Positions 44,379-59,874 of a stretch of DNA of 64,000 nucleotides are shown one piece after another. The notes under the pieces were generated by a model that did not search any database, was not told where the DNA came from, and saw only the letters and a program-made list of their open reading frames with translations. A program made the translations under genes and the position numbers. The DNA lies in NCBI RefSeq assembly GCF_945870625.1, contig NZ_CAMBTS010000002.1:1-64000 (forward strand), in the 5' to 3' direction. How positions within the stretch are numbered: position 1 is the first letter of the stretch; the number at the start of each line of letters is the position of its first letter. This DNA is from Novosphingobium sp. Chol11 (GTDB lineage: Bacteria > Pseudomonadota > Alphaproteobacteria > Sphingomonadales > Sphingomonadaceae).

Positions 44379-44630
44379 TCACCGCGCCGTCTGCAACACG
44401 TGGCGCATATCTTTGAAGAAGATGCGCAGATAGGCCATCGGGCGCGCGTAGACGAGCTTCTTGTTCATATCGGCGGGCCACAGCAGGTTCTGCACATCGC
44501 GGTTGTCGCACATGCACGGGATATTGACAGCTATATCCCACGGCCCGATCATCCGCGCCATCATCGAACGGCCGACGACCACCCAATCGTAAACGGCAGG
44601 TTCGCCGACGCTCCGGCCAGCAAGGCTCAT
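44379..44630 (-). pseudogene. bchP: Internally deleted remnant of geranylgeranyl reductase BchP
   Basis: This 83-codon frame sits where bchP stands in related clusters. Its last 45 residues (NRDVQNLLWPADMNKK, then LVYARPMAYLRIFF and KDMRHVLQ) resemble the BchP C-terminus. The N-terminus (PAVYDWVVVG) matches the start of the FAD-binding domain, but the GxGxxG loop is missing, and ARMIGPWDIAVNIP resembles a later BchP segment. Full-length BchP is about 390 to 400 residues, so about four fifths is gone, in two in-frame gaps. It cannot bind FAD or reduce the geranylgeranyl tail. It overlaps the upstream carrier gene by four bases, as an intact gene would. The comparison is from memory of the family. 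Confidence 0.75.
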
Positions 44631-46006
44631 GCCGGTTCGCCCCCGAACGCCGCAGGCTCTGCAGGCCTTGCCGCGCCGCGCAGCACGAGCATCGCGGCAA
44701 CGATGAACAAAAGGGCCTCGGCGCCGAATACCATCAGGAATGTGCCCGGCGTCGAGCCGGTGATCGTCCGCCCGACATCGACGCCCACCGCGCCGACCAG
44801 CCCGCCAAACCCGAACGCCATCGCTTGCGCCGCACCCCAGACCCCCATGCGGATGCCCTCGCGCCCGCCATCTGCGCTGGCCAGTGCCATCATCTGGCCG
44901 ATCGCGGCGACAGCGAACACCCCGTTGGCAAAGCCGAGCACCGCGACATTGGCAGCCAGCGGCCAGCCCGGACCGATTACCGCCGCCAGCGCCAGCCCGG
45001 CCAGCGCGATGGCCGACCCGGCACACCCGCCCACGATCCAGCGCGCCAATCCCGCCGAGCCCCGCCCGGCGAATGCTCCGCCGCCGATCCCGACGAGGAT
45101 CATCCCCACCAGTACGCCCCCGTTCTGGACACCCGACAGCTTGGTCGATTGTCCCGGTGTAAACCCGAACAGCAGGCCGGAAAACGGTTCAAGGATGAGG
45201 TCCTGCATCGCATAGGCAAACATCGACAGAAACACGAACAGGGTGAACCGCCGCGCGGCGGTGTCGGCCCACATCATTTTCAAGGCAACGCCAAATGCCT
45301 GCGCACTTCGCGCATCGGCAGAGGGCTTGGCTGCTATCAGCGGCGGCGCACCTTCAACGCCCCATATCGCCAGCAGCGCGACCACAAAGGCCCCGCCAGC
45401 GACACCTTGCGCGACCATCGTGAGACGGGCCAGCGAAAATGGGTCGATCATCGATCCAGCGACACCGGCCGTCACGACAATGCCGGCCACCATCATGATC
45501 CACGTGATCGATGCCGCCGCCGCACGCCGCCCGGGCGCGACGCGCGTTGCCAGCAAGGCCAGCAGCGATGTGCCCGCTGCGCCGACGCCTGCGCCGATCA
45601 GCGTGAACGCGAGGATCGCGAGCGCATAGCCCCACGCGGCAGATCCATCCGGCACGCGGGCAGCGAGAAGCCCCAGCGCCCGAACGGCCAGCACCGCGCC
45701 CAGCGCCAGCGTGCCCATGCCAAACACGATCCACGGGGTGCGCCGCTGGCCGCGGTCCGATCCGTGGCCCCATGCCGGACGCGACAGTTGCACGGCATAA
45801 TGCCAGGCGACAAGGCCGGCCGGTAGCGCCGCAGGGAGGGCATATTCGACGACCATCACGCGGTTGAGCAGCGACGTGGTAAGCATCACAATCGCGCCGA
45901 TCGCGCTCTGCACCAGCCCGAGGCGGACAATGCCGAGCCAGCCGAGCCCGTTTTCGTTCGGCCCGTTTTGAAGCGGCCCTTTCCCGCCCAGCGGCGCGGT
46001 GGTCAT
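44627..46006 (-). CDS. PucC/LhaA family (BCD) major facilitator, bchG-linked
   Basis: A 459-residue carrier with about 12 hydrophobic segments, of the bacteriochlorophyll delivery (BCD) branch of the major facilitator superfamily. LVQSAIGAIVMLTTSLLNRVMVVEYALPAALPAGLVAWHY near residue 30 to 70 resembles LhaA at 58436 to 59863. Members help deliver bacteriochlorophyll to light-harvesting or reaction centre proteins. The product next to bchG is often called ORF428 or Bch2. The start at 46006 overlaps the bchG stop by four bases; the stop overlaps the bchP remnant by four. Confidence 0.88.
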   Translation of the reverse strand: MTTAPLGGKGPLQNGPNENGLGWLGIVRLGLVQSAIGAIVMLTTSLLNRVMVVEYALPAALPAGLVAWHYAVQLSRPAWGHGSDRGQRRTPWIVFGMGTLALGAVLAVRALGLLAARVPDGSAAWGYALAILAFTLIGAGVGAAGTSLLALLATRVAPGRRAAAASITWIMMVAGIVVTAGVAGSMIDPFSLARLTMVAQGVAGGAFVVALLAIWGVEGAPPLIAAKPSADARSAQAFGVALKMMWADTAARRFTLFVFLSMFAYAMQDLILEPFSGLLFGFTPGQSTKLSGVQNGGVLVGMILVGIGGGAFAGRGSAGLARWIVGGCAGSAIALAGLALAAVIGPGWPLAANVAVLGFANGVFAVAAIGQMMALASADGGREGIRMGVWGAAQAMAFGFGGLVGAVGVDVGRTITGSTPGTFLMVFGAEALLFIVAAMLVLRGAARPAEPAAFGGEPA

Positions 46007-46911
46007 AGCCCCGCCACCCCGCCAAGCCCGAAGGCCGAGGCGAGCATGCCCAGCACATAAAGCGTGGTGCCCGTGGCATTGTACCAAGGTGTATGTGCGC
46101 GCGGATCGCTGAGCAGGCGGTTCATCAGCCCCAATTGCACCAGCAGCAGGACGCCGACGATGCCGCCAACCAAGGCATGCCCCCAGCTGAGCAGGAGCGC
46201 CACGACCACGATCTGCGGCACGGCCATCACCACGCAGGCAATCCGCGCCGCCGGGCCCACGCCGAGTGTCGCGGGCAGCGAGCGGATGCCCATCGCGCGG
46301 TCGCCTTCGACCGCCTTGAAATCATTGAGCGTCATGATTCCAAAAGCACCCGCCGAATAGAGCGCGAGGATCGCCAGCACCTGCGGCGGGGGCAGCGCGC
46401 CCGCCATCACGCTCGCGCCGGTAAACCAGGTCAATCCTTCATAGGTCAGCGCGACCGAGGCCGGTCCCCACACGCCGCTCATTTTGAGGCGGAAAGGCGG
46501 CGCGCTATAGGCCCAGGCGAAAAACAGCGCCACGATCGTCGCGGCAAACACCCAGAACCCCATGAAGGCGGCCGCAACCAGCCCGCAGGCGGAGCCGATG
46601 AGCGCGATCCGCAATCCCCAGGTTCCCGCGATCCGGCCCGAGGGGATCGGGCGGTTCGGCTCGTTGATCGCATCGACATGGCGATCAAACCAGTCATTGA
46701 CTGCCTGGCTCGTTCCGCAAACCAGCGGCCCTACCAGCAAAATGCCCGCGATAAGGAACTGCCAGCGGCTGGAAATGGAGACGCCCGACGACACCACACC
46801 GCACATGAACGCCCAGATCGGCGGAAACCAGGTGATCGGCTTCAGCAGCTCGAGGATGTCCCGGGGGGCGGGAATTGATGTCGCGAATCCCGGGGTTTTT
46901 GCAGTTTCCAT
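46003..46911 (-). CDS. bchG: Bacteriochlorophyll synthase BchG
   Basis: BchG attaches the geranylgeranyl (or phytyl) tail to bacteriochlorophyllide a. The 302-residue UbiA-type prenyltransferase has the prenyl diphosphate-binding motif NDWFDRHVDAINEPNRPIPSG near residue 92 and the second Asp motif LNDFKAVEGDRAMGIRSLP near residue 195, within about eight to nine hydrophobic helices. The start at 46911 (METAKTPGF) is chosen; the 20 codons above overlap the PpsR-type palindrome. The carrier gene overlaps its stop. Confidence 0.95.
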   Translation of the reverse strand: METAKTPGFATSIPAPRDILELLKPITWFPPIWAFMCGVVSSGVSISSRWQFLIAGILLVGPLVCGTSQAVNDWFDRHVDAINEPNRPIPSGRIAGTWGLRIALIGSACGLVAAAFMGFWVFAATIVALFFAWAYSAPPFRLKMSGVWGPASVALTYEGLTWFTGASVMAGALPPPQVLAILALYSAGAFGIMTLNDFKAVEGDRAMGIRSLPATLGVGPAARIACVVMAVPQIVVVALLLSWGHALVGGIVGVLLLVQLGLMNRLLSDPRAHTPWYNATGTTLYVLGMLASAFGLGGVAGL

Positions 46912-46941
46912 CGCAGAAAGGCTAACCTTGACAGCCAGTGG

Positions 46942-46959
46942 CGTCAAATCCAATTGACG
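46942..46959. promoter_or_regulatory. PpsR-type palindrome upstream of bchG
   Basis: CGTCAA-N6-TTGACG, a perfect inverted repeat that fits the TGT-N12-ACA PpsR/CrtJ box except for the two outermost bases. It ends 31 bases from the bchG start. On the reverse strand its TTGACG could be a -35 with TAGCCT 17 bases on, which would put the transcript start almost at the ATG. Confidence 0.6.
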
Positions 46960-47062
46960 GTTTTGCCGCAATTTGCCCCTTCGGTCGCCGCCTAGTCAGA
47001 CCGAAATCCCGCGCCCCCTGCCCGGCGCTGCGCGCCCAATCGCGACCGGCGAAAAAGGGCTT

Positions 47063-48496
47063 CTAAACGTCGGACGACATCAGATTGCCAAGACCGTGGC
47101 GATGCAGCTTGGAATAGAGGCTCTGTCGGCTGACGCCGAGGATTTCCGCCGCCGAAGCCCGATTGTCGGAGGTATAGACCAGCGCCGCCTCGATGCACAG
47201 GCGCTCGATCAGATCGGTACTTTCGCGCACGATATCCTTGAGCGACATCCGGCCCACCAGCTCGGTCAATTGCCCTACCGAGCGCGGCACATCGCCTACG
47301 CTCTCGCCGCCATTTCTCTCGCGGCGGCCGACATCGCGAATGGTGAAGCCATAGCACTCACCATCCCCCATCGGCGCGGACACGCCCGAGACTTCGATGG
47401 AATCCTTCGATCCTGCTGCGCCGCGCAGGATGGTCGCGACATTGCGGACCGAGCCATGCTCGCGCAACTGCGCGATGATCAGGTCAAGATCGATGCCCGG
47501 TCGCCCCAGCCACGTATCCAGCCGCGCGCCGACCACCCGGTCCATCGAGGGCATCTGCGTCATTTCAAGGAACGCGGCGTTCGCGCTCAGTACATTCAGA
47601 TCGCTGCCGACGAGGACGAACGAATCGGGCATCCGCTCGATCACTTCGCCGAGCGTGGCATCCATCGCCTTTCCGCCGACGGCTCCGCCGGCCACGTCGA
47701 TCCGGACAATGAACAGCGCTTTGCGAGCCTGACGAAACAGGCGCGCCGAAATTCTCGCGTCACCGCGGCTATCGACCAGACGCAGTGCGATCGGAGCCAG
47801 ATCATCGGCGGCTTCCGCAGCGCCGAGATAAGCGATCAGGTCATCGCGCTGCCCGTCGGCGACGATGGTCTGGACGGGGACACCGGCAAGTTCGCCCGGC
47901 ATCGCATCCAGCAACCGATAAGCCGCCGGATTGGCCTCGCTGATCCGGCGGTCGTCGGCATCGACGATCAGCACGGGTTCGGAAACCACATCGAACAGCA
48001 GGCGGTAGCGGGTTTCTGTTTGCCGCAGCCGGATATAGTCGCGCTCGATTGCCTGCTGCGATTGGAGCAAGCGCTGCTGAAGTGCAGCAGTGGCGCGCAT
48101 ATCGCGCCCGATCGCGATGAGGCGGCCCCCATCGCCCAGCGCCATCATCAGATAGCGCACCGCGACATCGCCGCCCGCCGCGACATGGTTGACCTGCCGC
48201 CAGCGAGGCGCACCACCAGGTTTGGCCGCCTCGGTCAGCATGTCATTGATCTTCACCCGGCTTTCCACCGTGACTGTATCGATCAAGGGCGTGCCCACCC
48301 AATCGGCAAAACCGTGCTTGGCGAGTTCGCCGTCCGAGACCGAGATATCGAGAACGTCGCCTTCAGGAGAAAGAATGAACGCAACGTCCCCCACAGATGC
48401 CAGCATGTTGGCGGCCGCGCCCGCAGACAAGGCTCCCGTCATGCTGTCACCCGACGCAAATGGGGTCGTCCCAGAGGGAGCATTATGCATGTTCAT
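47063..48496 (-). CDS. ppsR: Photosynthesis repressor PpsR/CrtJ
   Basis: PpsR represses bch, crt and puc genes under oxygen. The 477-residue protein has an N-terminal PAS-like region, two further PAS domains (about residues 130 to 240 and 245 to 365), and a C-terminal Fis-type helix-turn-helix, ASAAEILGVSRQSLYSKLHRHGLG. A conserved Cys is present just before it in ERLCIEAALVYT, matching the redox Cys of CrtJ; the second Cys known from the middle of CrtJ is not evident at the same place. The start at 48496 (MNMHNAPSG) follows ppaA by 28 bases, so both are likely one transcript. Confidence 0.94.
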   Translation of the reverse strand: MNMHNAPSGTTPFASGDSMTGALSAGAAANMLASVGDVAFILSPEGDVLDISVSDGELAKHGFADWVGTPLIDTVTVESRVKINDMLTEAAKPGGAPRWRQVNHVAAGGDVAVRYLMMALGDGGRLIAIGRDMRATAALQQRLLQSQQAIERDYIRLRQTETRYRLLFDVVSEPVLIVDADDRRISEANPAAYRLLDAMPGELAGVPVQTIVADGQRDDLIAYLGAAEAADDLAPIALRLVDSRGDARISARLFRQARKALFIVRIDVAGGAVGGKAMDATLGEVIERMPDSFVLVGSDLNVLSANAAFLEMTQMPSMDRVVGARLDTWLGRPGIDLDLIIAQLREHGSVRNVATILRGAAGSKDSIEVSGVSAPMGDGECYGFTIRDVGRRERNGGESVGDVPRSVGQLTELVGRMSLKDIVRESTDLIERLCIEAALVYTSDNRASAAEILGVSRQSLYSKLHRHGLGNLMSSDV

Positions 48497-48524
48497 TGCC
48501 GAGCGCCGCGCTCCACCTATCGTA

Positions 48525-49505
48525 TCAACTAACAGCCAAGGCTTCTCGTTCGCGCTTGCGAACAAGGGCCAAGGCAACTTTCAAGGCAAGCTTTGCGTCA
48601 GAAGCCGTAGCATCCGCCCCGATTTTCGCCGCTAAATCAGGATCTGTGCAGAAGACCGGGCCGCCAACCATGATGCAAACGCGCGAATTTCTGGACACAT
48701 TCCGCAGTGCAACAATCAGCGAGCTAACTTTTTCGATATGGCAATCGCAGCTTACCGTCAATCCGATCAAGTCAAACCATTCGCGCCTGACCCCCCTCAG
48801 AAGATCGGATGTCTCGGCGCTGGTCATGCGTTCGGTAATCCAGCCCTCACGGCGAAAGAGTTCGTCCATGACGACAGTGCCAAAGTTATGCTGGTCGCCC
48901 GGCATGGCGGCAAACAGCGCGCGGTGGCCGCCGGCCGCAAGCAATCGCTCCGACGGCGCGCGCGCCGCGATCTCGCGCACCACTTCCTGCAAACGCCATA
49001 GCCCCATCGTTACGTCGATGAAGTCGCAGCGGTCACTTTCCCAATATTCGCCCAACAAGCGCGCCGCCGGCCCCAGCAAATCGACCATGACCGTATCGAC
49101 GCCCATGCCCCGCGCGAGAACCGCCTCGACACTGGCCAGCAACGCATCGGCTTCGACTTCGAGCACCAATTCGGCAAGCGCCGCGACCTCGCCAATGCCG
49201 ATCTCCGCAGCCGAGGGGCTGCGCGCGTCCCCGACATGCGCAATTACCAGGCGGGGGATGATCTCGTTTTCGATCAGTTTCGACAGCGACTTGTCGTGTT
49301 CCAAGGCCCCATCATGCGCAAAGGCTGCACCATGATCCGGGCTGTCATGATGGTTGACGGCGTCATGGGCCATGCTGGCGAACGCCAGAAACGCTTCGGA
49401 GCCTTGCGCCTCGTCGATCAATCTTTGCGTATGCCTCGCGCGACCAATTGATCCAGATTGTGAGCCTGAAGGAGCCAATGATGCCACAAACGGCCCCCCT
49501 GCCAA
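48525..49505 (-). CDS. ppaA: Cobalamin-binding antirepressor PpaA/AerR
   Basis: PpaA/AerR binds cobalamin and counteracts PpsR/CrtJ, linking light or vitamin B12 state to pigment gene expression. The 326-residue protein has a helical N-terminal part and a B12 domain from about residue 200, with the DxHxxG motif as GDQHNFG and a later MVGGPVF that contributes to the nucleotide tail pocket. The start at 49505 is the first in-frame ATG. It is transcribed away from bchF and is followed by ppsR, as in many purple bacteria. Confidence 0.9.
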   Translation of the reverse strand: MAGGPFVASLAPSGSQSGSIGRARHTQRLIDEAQGSEAFLAFASMAHDAVNHHDSPDHGAAFAHDGALEHDKSLSKLIENEIIPRLVIAHVGDARSPSAAEIGIGEVAALAELVLEVEADALLASVEAVLARGMGVDTVMVDLLGPAARLLGEYWESDRCDFIDVTMGLWRLQEVVREIAARAPSERLLAAGGHRALFAAMPGDQHNFGTVVMDELFRREGWITERMTSAETSDLLRGVRREWFDLIGLTVSCDCHIEKVSSLIVALRNVSRNSRVCIMVGGPVFCTDPDLAAKIGADATASDAKLALKVALALVRKREREALAVS

Positions 49506-49603
49506 CGCGTTAAAAGCTTAAAGACAACCTAGCGCAACTGCCGCGGCGCAAGGAGTCCCTCTGCCGCGAATCGTATGCTGAACGCTCCGGTCTCGCAATA
49601 GCA

Positions 49604-49632
49604 TAAATGCACTAAAGGGCAAAAAGTGTCAA
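49604..49632 (-). promoter_or_regulatory. Putative ppaA-ppsR promoter
   Basis: On the reverse strand TTGACA (49632 to 49627) and CATTTA (49609 to 49604) are separated by 17 bases. The -35 box is the left half of the PpsR-type palindrome at 49627 to 49644, which suggests autoregulation. Confidence 0.5.
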
Positions 49633-49644
49633 ACTATTTGGACG
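49627..49644. promoter_or_regulatory. PpsR-type box I
   Basis: TGTCAA-N6-TGGACG, a TGT-N12-AC(G) site with one imperfect half. It lies over the -35 of the leftward ppaA promoter and abuts box II. Confidence 0.65.
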
Positions 49645-49660
49645 TCAATTTTTATTGACA
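49643..49660. promoter_or_regulatory. PpsR-type box II
   Basis: CGTCAA-N6-TTGACA, a nearly perfect palindrome matching TGT-N12-ACA except at its first base. It overlaps box I by two bases and contains the -35 of the rightward bchF promoter. Confidence 0.7.
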
Positions 49661-49684
49661 CCCCCTTGATCGCTGACCTAGTCT
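49655..49684 (+). promoter_or_regulatory. Putative bchF operon promoter
   Basis: TTGACA (49655 to 49660), an 18-base spacer, then TAGTCT (49679 to 49684), 33 bases before the bchF start. The -35 is the right half of PpsR box II, so repressor binding would block it. Confidence 0.6.
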
Positions 49685-49717
49685 CTCTGTCAGACAGGTT
49701 GGGGATAGCGGGACGTG

Positions 49718-51552
<1,835 letters not shown>

Positions 51553-51556
51553 GGCG

Positions 51557-53129
51557 ATGCAGCTCACTGTCTGGACCTACGAAGGACCTCCCCATGTCGG
51601 CGCGATGCGGATCGCAACCGCGATGGAGGGCGTGCATTATGTGCTCCATGCGCCGCAGGGCGATACGTATGCCGATCTGCTGTTCACGATGATCGAGCGC
51701 CGGGGCAAGCGTCCGCCGGTCACCTACACGACGTTTCAGGCCCGCGATCTTGGCAAGGATACCGCTGAGATGTTTCAGTCGGCGGCACGCGGCGCGTATG
51801 CCCGGTTCCAGCCGCAGGCGATGCTCGTCGGCGCTTCGTGCACGGCCGAGCTGATTCAGGACGATCCGGCCGGCCTTGCCGAGGCGATGCGCCTGCCCTG
51901 CCCGGTGATCGCGCTTGAACTGCCCAGCTATCAGCGCAAGGAAAACTGGGGCGCGGCGGAGACCTTTTACCAGTTGGTGCGTAATCTGGCCGACAAGGAT
52001 GCCAGGCCCGCCCCGCGCGAAGGCCGCAAGCCATTGGCCAATCTGCTCGGCCCCACCGCGCTGGGTTTCCGCCACCGCGACGATGTGATCGAGATCACCC
52101 GGCTGCTGGCGACGCTCGGTATCGAGGTTAACGTCACCGCCCCGCTGGGGGCCAGCCCTGCCGATCTGGCGCGGCTGGGCGAGGCCGATTTCAACGTGTG
52201 TCTCTATCCCGAAATCGCCGACACCGCCTGCCGCTGGCTGGACAAGACCTTCGGCCAGAAGACCGTGCGTACTGTGCCGATCGGCCACGCCGCTACGCGC
52301 GATTTCATCGCCGAAGTCGCGGCGCTGGCCGGCGTCGATCCTGCCGCTGCGCTCGATACCTCGAACATGCCGTGGTGGAGCCGGTCGGTCGATTCGACTT
52401 ATCTGACCGGCAAGCGGGTGTTCATTTTCGGCGACGCCACGCATGCGGTGGCGGCAGCCCGGGTGGCGCGCGACGAGCTGGGTTTCGAAGTGGTGGGCCT
52501 TGGCTGCTACAACCGCGAATTTGCCCGCGATGTGCGCGAGGCCGCCAAGCTTTATGGCCTCGAACCGCTGATCACCGACGATTATCTCGAAGTAGAGGAC
52601 GCGATTCAGGCGCTGCAGCCCGAACTGGTGCTGGGCTCGCAGATGGAGCGGCACATCGCCAAGCGCCTGCGCATCCCCTGCGCGGTGATCTCCGCCCCGG
52701 TTCACGTGCAGGATTTCCCCGCGCGCTACAGCCCGCAAATGGGCTTCGAAGGCGCAAACGTGCTGTTCGATACCTGGGTTCATCCGCTGGTGATGGGGCT
52801 GGAGGAGCATCTCCTCACCATGTTCCGCGATGATTTCGAATTCAGCGACGCCGCAGGCGCATCGCATCTCGGCCATGGTTCCGCGCCAGCCGCCGCGCGC
52901 CGCGACATCCATGATGACGCGCCCATTGCAGTTCCCGAGGAGCCCGTCGTCATGGCTGCGGCCGAGCACGGCGTGACAGCCACCGGCTGGTCTGCCGAGG
53001 CCGAAAAGGAACTCTCCAAGATCCCGTTCTTCGTGCGCGGGAAAGCACGGCGGAACACCGAGCGTTATGCCGCCGAGCAGGGCATAGCCGCTATCACGCT
53101 CGAAACGCTCTATGACGCGAAGGCGCATT

Positions 53130-53140
<11 letters not shown>
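51557..53140 (+). CDS. bchB: Dark-operative protochlorophyllide reductase subunit B
   Basis: The 527-residue partner of BchN. The N-terminus [20 protein letters not shown] is typical, Asp36 (in QGDTYAD), the unusual fourth ligand of the NB cluster, is present, and [24 protein letters not shown] is a conserved substrate-side region. A linker of variable sequence near residue 430 to 470 precedes a small C-terminal domain, as in the family. Its stop overlaps the bchH start by 11 bases. Confidence 0.96.
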
Positions 53141-57751
<4,611 letters not shown>

Positions 57752-57752
57752 A

Positions 57753-58439
57753 ATGACCACGGCGACTTACGACCGGTTTCGCGAGAACCTCACCACGTAT
57801 TTCGATCGCACCGCGTCGAAAGCGTGGGAGCAGTTGACGTCCGACGCGCCGGTCAGCGGTGTGCGGGCAACGGTGCGCGCCGGGCGCAACGAAATGCGGG
57901 GCACCTTGCTGTCGTGGTTGCCTGCCGACATGACCGGGCTGCGCCTGCTCGATGCCGGCTGCGGCACCGGGGCGCTGGCCGTCGAAGCGGCGCAGCGCGG
58001 AGCGGAAGTTGTCGCCATCGATGTCGCGGGCAGTCTGGTCAAGATCGCCGCTGACCGCGCCCCTGCCGGTCTCAACATCGATTGGCGCGTGGGCGATATG
58101 CTCGATCCGACGCTCGGGCAGTTTGACCATGTCGTGGCAATGGATTCGCTGATCCATTATAAGGCGGCAGATATTGTCTCGGTGGTGCGGAAAATCGCCG
58201 ACACCACGCGCGGCTCGTTTGTCTTCACCTTCGCGCCACAGACCCCCTTGCTGATGGTGATGCTAGGGATGGGCCGCCTGTTTCCAAGCAGCGACCGTTC
58301 GCCTGCGATTCTCCCCGTCGCGCATCAGAAACTGCGCTCGCAGATCAGCCATGCGCTGCCCTCGGCGACGATCGGGCGCGACCGCCGGGTTTCCGGGGGC
58401 TTTTACAAGAGCCATGCGCTGGAGGTGGTGCTGGGATGA
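57753..58439 (+). CDS. bchM: Mg-protoporphyrin IX O-methyltransferase BchM
   Basis: BchM uses S-adenosylmethionine to methylate the C13 propionate of Mg-protoporphyrin IX. The 228-residue class I methyltransferase has LLDAGCGTGALAVEAAQRG as its SAM motif near residue 68, then VVAIDVAG, and a C-terminal RRVSGGFYKSHALEVVLG close to the family end. It begins 1 base after the bchL stop and overlaps lhaA by four bases. Confidence 0.95.
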   Translation: MTTATYDRFRENLTTYFDRTASKAWEQLTSDAPVSGVRATVRAGRNEMRGTLLSWLPADMTGLRLLDAGCGTGALAVEAAQRGAEVVAIDVAGSLVKIAADRAPAGLNIDWRVGDMLDPTLGQFDHVVAMDSLIHYKAADIVSVVRKIADTTRGSFVFTFAPQTPLLMVMLGMGRLFPSSDRSPAILPVAHQKLRSQISHALPSATIGRDRRVSGGFYKSHALEVVLG

Positions 58440-59863
58440 CCACGAGCCGCGTCCACGGATTCTGGAACAACGCAGGGCGGCGATTCCTGCCGTTTGCCGA
58501 TGCCGCGACTACCGAGCTTCCGCTTGGTCAGTTGCTGCGGCTATCGCTGTTCCAGGTTTCGGTGGGCATGGCAGCGGTTTTGCTGACGGGGACGCTCAAC
58601 CGGGTGATGATCGTCGAGTTGAACATGCCAGCCTCGCTCGTGGCCGTGATGGTCTCGCTGCCGCTGCTGTTTGCCCCGTTGCGCGCGCTGATCGGGTTCA
58701 AATCCGACAATCATGTCTCGCTGCTGGGCTGGAAGCGGGTGCCCTACATCTGGTTCGGCACGCTGTTCCAGTTTGGCGGATTTGCCATTCTGCCGTTCGC
58801 GCTGCTGGTGATGACGGGGGGCGGCCACGGCCCTGCGATCTTCGGCCAGATTGGCGCGGCGATCGCCTTCCTGCTGATCGGCGCAGGCATGCATACCACC
58901 CAGACCGCCGGGCTCGCGCTGGCGACCGACCTTGCACCCGAACACGCCCGGCCCCGCGTCGTGGCGCTGCTTTATGTCATGCTGCTGGTCGGCACAGCGG
59001 CAAGCGCCATCATCATCAGCCAGATTCTTGCCGACTTCACCGCAACCAAGCTGGTGCAGGTGGTGCAAGGGGCGGGCGCGCTGACGATGATCCTCAACGT
59101 TATCGCGCTGTGGAAGCAGGAACCCCGCAACGCCGCAACGACTGCGGCGCGGCCGGATCGGGCGCCGTTCAGCGCAGTCTGGGCCAGCTTCATCGCCCAG
59201 CCCAAGACCATGCGGCTGTTGGTTGCGGTCGGGCTGGGCGCGGCGGCCTTCAGCATGCAGGATGTCCTGCTGGAGCCATATGGCGGCCAGATTCTGCACA
59301 TGTCCGTCGGCGCGACCACATCGCTCACCGCCTTGTGGGCGATAGGCATGCTGGCCGGCTTTGCGATCGCTGCGCGCGAGCTGGCGGCAGGCGCCGATGC
59401 GCATCGCCTTGCCGGCTATGGCGCGGTTGCCGGCATCGCGGCCTTCGCGCTGGTGATCTTTGCCGCCCCATCGGAGCAGGCCGGTTTCCTTTACTTGGGC
59501 GCATCGCTCATCGGCCTCGGCGCGGGGCTGTTCTCGGTCGGCACGTTGACCGCCGCCATGGCGCTATCGCGCGAAGGCAACAACGGCCTGGCGCTCGGCG
59601 CATGGGGCGCGGTCCAGGCGACAAGCGCCGGCCTTGCCATCGCTATCGGTGCCTTTGCGCGCGATGCGATTTCATCCGCGGCAATCGCCAACGACCTGGG
59701 GCCCACTCTGGCCGGACCGGCAACCGGTTATGGATTTGTCTATTGTTCTGAAATTACGTTACTTTTCGCAACCATCGTGGCGTTGGGGCCTTTGGTGCGT
59801 GGGCGTGCGGCTGGCCAAGCCATATCGCCCTCTCGCTTTGGTCTCAGCGAGTTTCCAACCTGA
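58436..59863 (+). CDS. lhaA: Light-harvesting complex assembly protein LhaA (PucC family)
   Basis: LhaA is a 475-residue, 12-segment carrier of the BCD/PucC family, required for assembly of the light-harvesting 1 antenna, probably delivering bacteriochlorophyll. PLGQLLRLSLFQVSVGMAAVL near residue 30 and LIGFKSDNHVSLLGWKRVPYIW near residue 82 are conserved. It sits between bchM and puhA as in most purple bacteria. The paralogous gene beside bchG (44627 to 46006) is clearly distinct. Confidence 0.93.
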   Translation: MTTSRVHGFWNNAGRRFLPFADAATTELPLGQLLRLSLFQVSVGMAAVLLTGTLNRVMIVELNMPASLVAVMVSLPLLFAPLRALIGFKSDNHVSLLGWKRVPYIWFGTLFQFGGFAILPFALLVMTGGGHGPAIFGQIGAAIAFLLIGAGMHTTQTAGLALATDLAPEHARPRVVALLYVMLLVGTAASAIIISQILADFTATKLVQVVQGAGALTMILNVIALWKQEPRNAATTAARPDRAPFSAVWASFIAQPKTMRLLVAVGLGAAAFSMQDVLLEPYGGQILHMSVGATTSLTALWAIGMLAGFAIAARELAAGADAHRLAGYGAVAGIAAFALVIFAAPSEQAGFLYLGASLIGLGAGLFSVGTLTAAMALSREGNNGLALGAWGAVQATSAGLAIAIGAFARDAISSAAIANDLGPTLAGPATGYGFVYCSEITLLFATIVALGPLVRGRAAGQAISPSRFGLSEFPT

Positions 59864-59874
59864 GGGAAATCGGC

